Positions 53,474-59,862 of a stretch of DNA of 64,000 nt are shown piece after piece. Made by a program: the position numbers and the translations under genes. The stretch is from Flavobacterium sediminilitoris (GTDB lineage Bacteria; Bacteroidota; Bacteroidia; Flavobacteriales; Flavobacteriaceae), in the NCBI RefSeq assembly GCF_023008245.1, contig NZ_CP090145.1:3100001-3164000 (forward strand), given 5' to 3'. The notes below the pieces were generated by a model, which did not search any database, had not been told where the DNA came from, and saw only the letters and a program-made list of their open reading frames with translations. The stretch's first letter is position 1, and every line of letters starts with the position of its first letter.

Positions 53474-53601
53474 TTAGTGAATATTGGAAAAAATTTATTT
53501 CAAGCAAATTAGGGCTTACTTTAATTGCTCTAATACCTTTTGCTTTGATTATATTAGTAGTAATTTGGCTTTATAAGAAATTTATAAAAAATAAAAAGTA
53601 A
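53464..53601 (+). CDS. 45-residue phage membrane peptide
   Basis: ATG 53464 to TAA 53599-53601 encodes MQLISEYWKKFISSK, one strong membrane helix (LTLIALIPFALIILVVIWLY) and a Lys-rich tail. It overlaps the lysozyme stop by 10 bp and is followed at once by a terminator. A holin or virion membrane peptide is likely. Confidence 0.6.
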   Translation: MQLISEYWKKFISSKLGLTLIALIPFALIILVVIWLYKKFIKNKK

Positions 53602-53604
53602 TCT

Positions 53605-53630
53605 AAACCCCATTTTTTGGGGTTTTTAAA
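53605..53630 (+). terminator. Rho-independent terminator in phage
   Basis: AAACCCCA (53605-53612), a 5-T loop and TGGGGTTT (53618-53625) form a perfect 8-bp stem with a short T tract. It separates the lysis/structural block from the 147-residue gene. Confidence 0.8.
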
Positions 53631-53644
53631 TAAAATAAGAAGAT

Positions 53645-54088
53645 ATGCGACACTATCCAAACTATTTAGATTCAGAGGTCGAAAGACCTAGAAATTTAGC
53701 GCAAATTCAAGCCTATTTGAATAACAAAAAAGAAGGGAACTATCTTTTATGTTTGAATCGTCAATATAATATATTTTACCTTGATTTGAATAAAGAAGAA
53801 ATCGAAAATATAACAGGTCAAAATGATACGGGAACTATTTTCTATGCAGATATGCCTGAAGATAGTTTAATTATCGATTTTATAATTAACGATTTATCTG
53901 TTGTAAATAATCAAGATTACTATTACATGCTACCATTGATTTTTAATCAATTAACGCCTATAGAATCGTTTGTTTTTAGAAAAACGTATTTTAATTATGA
54001 TTTCATAACACAGCGTGATTTTCCTAGAATTGAGGGACAAAGAGTAACTTTCTTGCTAAAATATACCTCAGGAAGTTTGCCAAGTTAA
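53645..54088 (+). CDS. Phage protein of unknown function, 147 residues
   Basis: This soluble protein (MRHYPNYLDSEVERPRNLAQ) has mixed alpha/beta composition, rich in Asn, Tyr and Phe (NNQDYYYMLPLIFNQ). It starts 15 bp after the lysis-block terminator. It could be a vertex, spike or minor capsid protein, but I see no motif. It is followed by the first hairpin repeat. Confidence 0.55.
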   Translation: MRHYPNYLDSEVERPRNLAQIQAYLNNKKEGNYLLCLNRQYNIFYLDLNKEEIENITGQNDTGTIFYADMPEDSLIIDFIINDLSVVNNQDYYYMLPLIFNQLTPIESFVFRKTYFNYDFITQRDFPRIEGQRVTFLLKYTSGSLPS

Positions 54089-54090
54089 AA

Positions 54091-54143
54091 ACCTTTACTA
54101 TATTTGAAACTGTAAAGGTGTTAGCGCACCTACTTAGAACACG
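54091..54143 (+). repeat. Hairpin repeat A, candidate replication origin
   Basis: ACCTTTAC (54091-54098) pairs with GTAAAGGT (54112-54119), and AGGTG-N6-CACCT forms a competing hairpin. The 20-mer starting GGTGTTAGCG (54117-54136) recurs exactly at 54557-54576. Competing stems of this kind are typical of single-strand DNA origins. Confidence 0.6.
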
Positions 54144-54203
54144 AAAAAAGGTAATATTTACACGCCAAAATTAATTAATTGCTATTATTAGCCTATATAT
54201 ATT

Positions 54204-54242
54204 GCCTATAAAGAATAATTCTCTATAGGCTTTTTTTTTTTA
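54204..54242 (+). terminator. Rho-independent terminator with T tract
   Basis: GCCTATA (54204-54210) pairs with TATAGGC (54224-54230), and inner AGAAT/ATTCT extends the stem. About 12 T follow. It lies downstream of the 147-residue gene. Confidence 0.85.
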
Positions 54243-54303
54243 TCTCTTTAATATCATCTTTTCTCGTTTTCTTTTTTTTTTATCTTTTTAATAATATTTA
54301 TTT

Positions 54304-54531
54304 ATGGAATTTAAAAATAAAAATGATTACACTGTAATTGTTTTCTTTGATGATGGAAGACCTCCTTTAAAATCAGAATTTGTGCATAACTGTTATAAAA
54401 TGGCGCTCTGGTTAAATGAATCCCGGAATTATTCTACTTGGAAATATTTTAATGTGTACGCTAGACGTACTCAGCGTTATATTAGAAGATTTTACCCAAA
54501 TAGTTTTATAGAACCAAAACCTAAAAATTAA
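54304..54531 (+). CDS. Small phage protein of 75 residues
   Basis: This protein (MEFKNKNDYTVIVFFDDGRP) has no membrane helix and a basic, aromatic C-terminal half (YARRTQRYIRRFYPN). It lies alone between two copies of the hairpin repeat. A nucleic-acid-binding role is possible. I recognise no family. Confidence 0.55.
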   Translation: MEFKNKNDYTVIVFFDDGRPPLKSEFVHNCYKMALWLNESRNYSTWKYFNVYARRTQRYIRRFYPNSFIEPKPKN

Positions 54532-54540
54532 CAATAAAAA

Positions 54541-54583
54541 AACCGCTTAGATTAACGGTGTTAGCGCACCTACTTAAGCGGTT
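54541..54583 (+). repeat. Hairpin repeat B, candidate replication origin
   Basis: AACCGCTTA (54541-54549) pairs with TAAGCGGTT (54575-54583), enclosing the second copy of the 20-mer GGTGTTAGCG... (54557-54576). This makes a cruciform-like nested structure just inside the right att site. Confidence 0.65.
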
Positions 54584-54622
54584 GTATTTAATAATATTTA
54601 CATGGCAAATATAGCAAAAAAA

Positions 54623-54650
54623 ACTTTACATACTATAAATTATAGTTCAA
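54623..54650 (-). other. dif-like attachment site, right (M)
   Basis: The XerC arm (54640-54650) and centre (54634-54639) are identical to site L, and the match continues one base further. The inner XerD arm (54623-54633) has two changes. This is what is expected if the phage site has a degenerate XerD arm and the host contributes the XerC arm. Confidence 0.7.
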
Positions 54651-54762
54651 AAAATATACATTAAAAGTATTCAAAAATCTGGTACATTAGATAATCTAGA
54701 TATAATTACTATAAAACAAAAGTATATGATTATAACTTTATTTATTATATCTCTTTAAATAA

Positions 54763-54793
54763 TTGTATAAAACTGAATAAAATCATAGATTTG
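54763..54793 (+). promoter_or_regulatory. Predicted Bacteroidota promoter of the 121-residue protein gene
   Basis: TTG at 54763-54765 is followed after 20 bp by TAGATTTG at 54786-54793, then a leader of about 17 nt to the ATG at 54817. Confidence 0.6.
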
Positions 54794-54816
54794 CGAACCT
54801 TAATTATATCATTCAG

Positions 54817-55182
54817 ATGGAAAATAAATATGCACAAAAATTAATTGAAAAAATTCAAAAAGAAATTCTACAAGATAAATTTGAATTAGCTTCAATTATA
54901 ACTGATTTAAAGAAGATTAGAGAATATTCTCTTGAAGAGCAAAATCCTGTGGTTACAAAATCATTACGTTTGGCTTATGAGCATTTGGAAAATAATAATG
55001 CTTTTTTAATTGGAATTCCTGATGATGAACCTTTAGAATCTGAAAGTGAATCAACCAAAAATGTCTCTGAAGAAAATGATATAGAAAGTTTTGAATATTT
55101 CTTATCAATATTGTTTGATTTAACTAAAAAGAACAATTTATTAGATTTGAAAGAATATAATAAAGCATTTTTAGCTTTTTAA
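54817..55182 (+). CDS. Hypothetical 121-residue protein between att sites
   Basis: This small acidic helical protein (MENKYAQKLIEKIQKEIL) has an acidic middle (PDDEPLESESES) and a hydrophobic C-terminus. No membrane helix or known motif is visible. It has its own promoter and terminator and lies between site M and the third dif-like half-site R. It may be a host gene or the cargo of a second small element. I cannot assign a function. Confidence 0.6.
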   Translation: MENKYAQKLIEKIQKEILQDKFELASIITDLKKIREYSLEEQNPVVTKSLRLAYEHLENNNAFLIGIPDDEPLESESESTKNVSEENDIESFEYFLSILFDLTKKNNLLDLKEYNKAFLAF

Positions 55183-55198
55183 GTTTTAGTTCATTTCT

Positions 55199-55226
55199 AT
55201 TTTACATAATATAAAATCGGTATTTA
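55199..55226 (-). other. Third dif-like half-site (R)
   Basis: A 22-bp run (55194-55215) is identical to 48861-48882, covering five flanking bases, the XerD arm and the centre. The match stops exactly at the centre/XerC boundary, and the expected XerC arm (55216-55226) is unrelated. It may mark the end of a second or older insertion. Confidence 0.5.
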
Positions 55227-55247
55227 TAATAATACCGATTTTTTTAT
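55213..55247. terminator. Rho-independent terminator
   Basis: A 12-bp perfect inverted repeat (arms 55213-55224 and 55231-55242) is followed by T residues. It terminates the 121-residue gene and overlaps the half-site R. Confidence 0.85.
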
Positions 55248-55312
55248 CTATACTTTAACAATAAAGGTATAAATTTCTTAGTAAATTTGCATTCCTATAA
55301 TCTATTAATTTC

Positions 55313-55921
55313 ATGCAAAAACAAAAAAAATCTAGAGTTAAATTACTTCATCAATACTATAAGTATACTGGTTTTTACTCATTTATATGGGACAATACTA
55401 AAAAAGCTTTATTGCCACTTGCAATAATTATTGGGATATTACTTTATATTAATTATAAAGTGATGAGTATTAATGATATGTTATTGTATGTCACTAAAAA
55501 TTTTAGTGATTTTTCAATTTTCTCATTATTTTTAGTTTCTGAAAGCTTTTTAGGACTCTTACCTCCAGATATTTTTATTGCATGGACAAAAAATACGGAC
55601 TCTCCTCTCCTCTATTTAGCAATCTTAGCCGTATTATCTTATGCTGGTGGTGTTTTTTCTTATTATAAAGGAAGAACTTTGTTATTGGTTCCTAAAATAA
55701 ACAATTATTTAGAAGGAAAAATGACTAAGCATATTAAAAATATGCAAAAATGGGGCGGATTTTTAATTGCTGTAGGAGCATTACTTCCATTACCCTTTGC
55801 AATGGCTTGTTTGGCAGCCGGTATGATTAAATTTCCTCAAAAACAATTCTATATTTTTGCATCATTACGTGTATTTCGCTTTGTTATATATGGATATGCA
55901 ATTTACTCTGCTTTATCATGA
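55313..55921 (+). CDS. VTT-domain (DedA/SNARE-associated-like) membrane protein
   Basis: This 202-residue protein has several membrane helices and the VTT-type LLPPDIFIAW, GGVFSYYKGR and GALLPLPFAMACLAAGM segments of DedA-like transporters. DedA homologs support membrane homeostasis and lipid-carrier flipping. A helix-rich basic N-terminus precedes the core. The stop overlaps the next start by 4 bp. It is the first host gene right of the att region. A -7-like TAAATTTG lies at 55282-55289, but no TTG sits at the right spacing. Confidence 0.8.
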   Translation: MQKQKKSRVKLLHQYYKYTGFYSFIWDNTKKALLPLAIIIGILLYINYKVMSINDMLLYVTKNFSDFSIFSLFLVSESFLGLLPPDIFIAWTKNTDSPLLYLAILAVLSYAGGVFSYYKGRTLLLVPKINNYLEGKMTKHIKNMQKWGGFLIAVGALLPLPFAMACLAAGMIKFPQKQFYIFASLRVFRFVIYGYAIYSALS

Positions 55922-56187
55922 TAAAATTTTTTAAAACTATTGCCTTATTAGAAGGTGTATCGCTATTAGCATTATTATTTTTTGCTATGCCTATGAAATA
56001 TATTTTTAACAATCCAGTATTTGTTAAACATGTAGGAATGGCACATGGAATATTATTTCTTTTATACATTGCATTAGCTGTAGTATTGAAAATAGAGCAA
56101 AAATGGGAAATGAAAAAGTTTTTAATCATTTGTGTAGCTTCGATAATACCTTTTGGAACTTTCTATGTTGAAAAAAAATATTTATAA
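55918..56187 (+). CDS. DUF3817 small membrane protein
   Basis: This 89-residue protein has three hydrophobic helices and the family pattern MKYIFNNP, VGMAHGILFLLY and TFYVEKKYL. The family occurs next to membrane-protein genes across bacteria and is of unknown role. It overlaps the VTT gene by 4 bp and precedes the MscS gene by 13 bp, so a three-gene transcript is likely. Confidence 0.8.
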   Translation: MIKFFKTIALLEGVSLLALLFFAMPMKYIFNNPVFVKHVGMAHGILFLLYIALAVVLKIEQKWEMKKFLIICVASIIPFGTFYVEKKYL

Positions 56188-56200
56188 AATATAATATTTA

Positions 56201-57442
56201 ATGAAAATATTTAATTGGGTATACAACATACTTAAAAATCTAGATTTTAATGAAAGTCTTTCGCAATACATTAATCTTTTTGTAAATATTATTGTACTTA
56301 GTATTGTTGCTTATCTATTAGATTATATTTTCAAGAAAATATTGATTATTATTTTGGCAATTATTGCAGCTCGAACTAAATCAACTTTTGATGATTTTTT
56401 AGTAGCAAATAAAACTGCAAAATACATTGCACATTTAGTCCCATTAATCTTTATATACAAAACAGTTCCTGTTATTTTAATAGATTTTACTTCTTGGGAA
56501 AATTTCTTTGAAAAAGGTGTCAAAATTTATATTATAATTTTATCGCTTTGGATAATAAGAAGTGTTTTTAATTCATTAAAGGACTACTTAAAAAATAAGC
56601 CTAGATATAGTGATAAGCCAATTGATAGTTACATTCAAGTAATTATGATTTTCCTTTGGGGATTTGGTGCTTTTTCATTTTTTTCTATTCTTTTTGAAAT
56701 TAGTAGACCTGTATTTTTAACAGCTCTTGGTTCTATTTCAGCAGTTGTTATTTTAGTTTTTAGAGATACCATTTTAGGTTTTGTAGCTAGTATTTCAGTT
56801 TCAGTTAACGATATGGTTCGTATTGGAGATTGGATTACTATGGAGAAATTCGGAGCCGATGGAGATGTGATTGAAATTAATTTGGCTACAGTAAAAGTTA
56901 GAAATTTTGACAATACGACTACAACAATTCCAACATATAGTTTAATTTCTGATAGTTTTAAAAACTGGAGAGGAATGTTGAAATCTGATGGTAGAAGAAT
57001 TAAAAGACATATTTTAATAAAGTCTAAATCAGTTAAGTTTTTAAAAGATGAAGAGTTAAGTTACTATAAAAAAATACATCATTTAGATAGTTATATTGAT
57101 CATCGTCAAAATGATATTATTAAATATAATACTCAAAATAATATTGATAAATCTTTAATTGTTAATGGTAGAAATCTAACTAATTTAGGGTTATTTAGAA
57201 AGTATATTGAAAAATATATTCAAAACCATTCAGGCGTAAATAAGGATATGTTATTAATGGTGAGACATTTACAACCTACAGAAAAAGGTATCCCTTTAGA
57301 AGTTTATTGCTTTTCCAGAGACAAAACTTGGACAAATTATGAATACATTATGGCCGATATATTTGATCATATTATTTCATCTGTGCAATATTTTGATTTA
57401 GAATTATTTGAATTAGAAAGTGTTATTACTAGTGAAAATTAA
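56201..57442 (+). CDS. Mechanosensitive channel, MscS family (YbdG/MscM-like)
   Basis: This 413-residue protein has N-terminal helices, a pore-type helix region (LGSISAVVILVFRDTILGFVASISV) and a cytoplasmic beta domain (NTTTTIPTYSLISDSFKNWRGM, RRIKRHILI). The length and the NWRGM/RRIKRH segment resemble E. coli YbdG (about 415 aa), an atypical MscS homolog with small conductance. It would protect against osmotic downshock. It is the last gene of the VTT-DUF3817-MscS set and overlaps the end of the convergent thioesterase gene by 4 bp. Confidence 0.9.
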   Translation: MKIFNWVYNILKNLDFNESLSQYINLFVNIIVLSIVAYLLDYIFKKILIIILAIIAARTKSTFDDFLVANKTAKYIAHLVPLIFIYKTVPVILIDFTSWENFFEKGVKIYIIILSLWIIRSVFNSLKDYLKNKPRYSDKPIDSYIQVIMIFLWGFGAFSFFSILFEISRPVFLTALGSISAVVILVFRDTILGFVASISVSVNDMVRIGDWITMEKFGADGDVIEINLATVKVRNFDNTTTTIPTYSLISDSFKNWRGMLKSDGRRIKRHILIKSKSVKFLKDEELSYYKKIHHLDSYIDHRQNDIIKYNTQNNIDKSLIVNGRNLTNLGLFRKYIEKYIQNHSGVNKDMLLMVRHLQPTEKGIPLEVYCFSRDKTWTNYEYIMADIFDHIISSVQYFDLELFELESVITSEN

Positions 57443-57831
57443 TCTCTTTTAATTCTATCTTGTACATATTCTATTTTAGTTTTTCCATGTGGTTTTGGTT
57501 TTCCATTCTCATCAAGATTTATCATTGTAATAGAATCAATTGTAAGGATAGTTTCTCTAGTCATTTTATTTCTAGCTTCGCATTTTAAGATTAAAGATGT
57601 TCTTCCAAATTTTATAACCTCAATTCCTAGTTCAATTATATCTCCTTGTTTAGCAGAACTCATAAAATTTATCTCCGTCATGTGTTTGGTAACTACTCTA
57701 GGGTTTTCAAGTTGAATAATGGTATAAAGTGCTGCTTCTTCATCAATCCAAGCTAATAATTTTCCTCCAAATAGTGATTCATTAGGATTAAGATCTTCTG
57801 GTTTTACCCATTTTCGAGTATTAAAATTCAT
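57439..57831 (-). CDS. Acyl-CoA thioesterase, hotdog fold
   Basis: This 130-residue protein has the hotdog-fold pattern NPNESLFGGKLLAWIDEEAAL near residue 17, as in YciA-type thioesterases. It hydrolyses acyl-CoA to CoA and free acid. It overlaps the 3' end of the mscS-like gene by 4 bp on the opposite strand. It is single-copy, and no operon partner is visible. Confidence 0.9.
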   Translation of the reverse strand: MNFNTRKWVKPEDLNPNESLFGGKLLAWIDEEAALYTIIQLENPRVVTKHMTEINFMSSAKQGDIIELGIEVIKFGRTSLILKCEARNKMTRETILTIDSITMINLDENGKPKPHGKTKIEYVQDRIKRD

Positions 57832-57991
57832 GTTTATTTATTTAATACAAAAATAAGGAAAAAATAGCGTGTATATTAATTAAATAGTTTGGATAGTAAT
57901 TAACAAATCTATCTTAATAACTTATAGCTATCTAGTAATTATTAATGTACTATTTTCTTTAACTTTATACATAACTACTAAAATTACTGTT

Positions 57992-58384
57992 ATGAAAACT
58001 AAAGATGAAGCAATTCTTGAAATTAGAGGTGAGTCAATTGGAATAGTAACTGAAAGCTCTAGTAATGAAGAAAAGTTTCAAAACTTAACTTTGAGACCAA
58101 TTCTTAAATTTCAAAATGATTTATGTATCGAAGTTTTCCGAAATTATGCTACTAAACAAAAAGGTGTATTTTTTACACTTTCACCTGAAAAAAAAATGCA
58201 CTATATTGAAAATGCAATTCAGCGTGATATTAAGTTTAGAAACTCTTTAAAAGGTATAATTATTGGAATGTTTACAATTACAGAATATAATGAGTATATT
58301 CTTAATTCATCAAACTTAAATAAAAGAATGATGAACTTATTAATTGAACGCCTTAAAAGCCAAATTCAATTATATGAGGTTTAA
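57992..58384 (+). CDS. Conserved Flavobacteriaceae protein, 130 residues
   Basis: This protein (MKTKDEAILEIRGESIGIVT) matches a conserved family of flavobacteria with segments such as KFQNLTLRPILKFQNDL and SSNLNKRMMNLLIERL. It is sometimes annotated glyoxalase, but no glyoxalase metal motif is visible, so I leave the function open. It is soluble and helical. The MepB gene follows 10 bp downstream. Confidence 0.7.
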   Translation: MKTKDEAILEIRGESIGIVTESSSNEEKFQNLTLRPILKFQNDLCIEVFRNYATKQKGVFFTLSPEKKMHYIENAIQRDIKFRNSLKGIIIGMFTITEYNEYILNSSNLNKRMMNLLIERLKSQIQLYEV

Positions 58385-58394
58385 AATTTATTAA

Positions 58395-58889
58395 ATGATT
58401 GAATCTGAATTATTGTTTTTAAAAGAACAAATTTATAATAAATGTTTATTTCAAATTGATACTATTGAAGTTCATAATGAAAGTGTAGAATATTTAGCTT
58501 GTTCTTTTCATTTAAATGAAAGTAAAATTATTTTTAGGAAATCTAAAATAACTCCTAAAAAAGTTGGACAATTTGTTACTTTTTGGAAAAGAAGTGATTT
58601 AGGTCCGATTATACCTTATCATGAAAATGATATGTTTGATTTTTTTGTTGTTAATTCTTACAATAAAGAACATTTTGGTCAGTTTGTTTTTCCAAAATCA
58701 ATCTTAATCCAAAAAAAAATTATTTCAAATGGAGAAAAAGAAGGAAAAAGAGCTTTTAGAGTTTATCCTCCTTGGGAAAATGTTACAAGTAAACAAGCAG
58801 AAAAAACACAATCTTGGCAAAAAAACTACTTTTTATTTATTACAAATGATTTAGATATTCATAAATTAAAAGAAATGTATACTAAATAA
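58395..58889 (+). CDS. MepB-family protein
   Basis: This 164-residue protein resembles the MepB family (FRKSKITPKKVGQFVTFWKR, then KRAFRVYPPW). MepB in Staphylococcus lies in the mepRAB operon of a multidrug efflux system, but its own function is unknown. Here there is no mepA or mepR nearby. The end overlaps the convergent DUF2461 gene by 8 bp. Confidence 0.85.
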   Translation: MIESELLFLKEQIYNKCLFQIDTIEVHNESVEYLACSFHLNESKIIFRKSKITPKKVGQFVTFWKRSDLGPIIPYHENDMFDFFVVNSYNKEHFGQFVFPKSILIQKKIISNGEKEGKRAFRVYPPWENVTSKQAEKTQSWQKNYFLFITNDLDIHKLKEMYTK

Positions 58890-59547
58890 TACTTTCACCA
58901 TTTAAATTGGTAGTTAATACATCACTCATATAATTAAAAAAAGGTCGCATAGCTTTAAAAGTAGCAATAATTTCTTCTTTAAAATTAGAAGCTAAAACCT
59001 CTTCATTCGTAAAGCTTCTCGATACTAAAAACTGTTTTTTTCGAATCAAATCGATATCAGGATGGTTTTTATCAAAATTTCTAGGAGCTGACTTTAATTC
59101 TTCACCTTCAAGTTTTCCAAAAAAATGTTTAAAAGTAGATTCGTTTATTATTTCTCTTAGTTCTGAAGCATCTAATTCAATTTCTTTTCTAATTCTAAGT
59201 AAATCTTCTGTATTAGGTTCCCAAAATCCACCACCTACAAAACTAGCATTATTTTCAATTCGAATATAATAACCACCTCTTAACATTGGTTTTGTTCTAG
59301 CGTAAGAAGCACTTAAATGTTTGTTATAAGGTGTTTTATCTTTTGAAAATCGTACATCTCTATAAATACGATAAAATTGTATTTTTTCTAAACTATCATC
59401 TTTTTGAAAATCGGTATATATTTCATTGAAAAAAGATTTTGCTTCTTTATCTATTTTTTGAAATTCACTTTTATGATCTGCAAACCAATCTCTATTGTTA
59501 TTTTCGTTAAGTTGATTAAGAAAATCGAAAGTATTTTTTGAAATCAT
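58882..59547 (-). CDS. DUF2461 family protein
   Basis: This 221-residue soluble protein has the family pattern NNRDWFADHKSEF, YRIYRDVRFSKDKTPYN and RGGYYIRIE. The DUF2461 (TIGR02453) family has no known function. It converges with the MepB gene. Its upstream region, 59548-59862, contains no gene. Confidence 0.88.
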   Translation of the reverse strand: MISKNTFDFLNQLNENNNRDWFADHKSEFQKIDKEAKSFFNEIYTDFQKDDSLEKIQFYRIYRDVRFSKDKTPYNKHLSASYARTKPMLRGGYYIRIENNASFVGGGFWEPNTEDLLRIRKEIELDASELREIINESTFKHFFGKLEGEELKSAPRNFDKNHPDIDLIRKKQFLVSRSFTNEEVLASNFKEEIIATFKAMRPFFNYMSDVLTTNLNGESII

Positions 59548-59862
59548 TTTTTATTTTAAAATTTTTAAGAAAAATCCTTTTTAGTTGATAACGATGATTA
59601 CTTTGTTATTCAGTACGTTTCAGTTATTTCATAGCAAATATACAAAATTTATACTTCTCAAAATGATTAAACAATTTTACCTTCTGTCGGAATTATAGGA
59701 TAAGTAAAAAGGGCTATTAAAGCCTTTTATTTTCGTTATAAAATTATATTATTTTAATGGTTACATTTATATTGTTCTTTTTAAAAAATTTTAATATTTG
59801 GTTTTCAGAATAGTCATATAAAAGAAACTGTATCAAACTGTGATACAGTTTCTTCTATTTTA
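59548..59862. other. Intergenic region with a hairpin
   Basis: This 315-bp spacer contains an imperfect hairpin at about 59705-59730 (AAAAGGGCT against AGCCTTTT) with T and A tracts, probably a terminator for minus-strand transcripts. I see no ORF or RNA gene. The strong terminator at 59822-59854 ends the mutS2-like gene. Confidence 0.5.
59822..59854. terminator. Rho-independent terminator of the mutS2-like gene
   Basis: A 14-bp perfect inverted repeat (arms 59822-59835 and 59841-59854) encloses a 5-base loop. On the minus strand it follows the stop at once. Confidence 0.85.

Larger units (their letters stand above)
48866..54650 (+). mobile_element. Integrated tailless phage (FLiP-like?) bounded by dif-like sites
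   Basis: The 5,757-bp repeat unit (48877-54633) holds about 13 genes, all on the plus strand and tightly packed. They include a phage/plasmid replication initiator, a PPC-motif protein, a small HTH protein, a 255-residue capsid candidate, small membrane proteins and a lysozyme. No integrase, terminase, tail or Walker A protein is visible. The identical XerC arm and core at both ends, with a divergent inner XerD arm, is what integration at dif by host XerC/XerD would leave. The layout recalls Finnlakeviridae (FLiP, 9.2 kb), but this element is much smaller and may be a separate group. Confidence 0.8.
54532..54816. other. Non-coding end of provirus and promoter region of the 121-residue gene
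   Basis: This 285-bp interval holds hairpin B, att site M and, after it, the promoter at 54763-54793. No other convincing gene is present; a 20-codon ORF from 54602 through the att site is too short to support. Confidence 0.5.

Noticed and set aside
53464..54633. A phage integrase or packaging ATPase hidden in the right part of the provirus
   Set aside because: I looked for Walker A and tyrosine-recombinase motifs in the visible frames of 48.9-54.6 kb and found none.
54602..54664. A 20-codon ORF through the right att site
   Set aside because: It is too short, and its sequence is dictated by the dif-like site.
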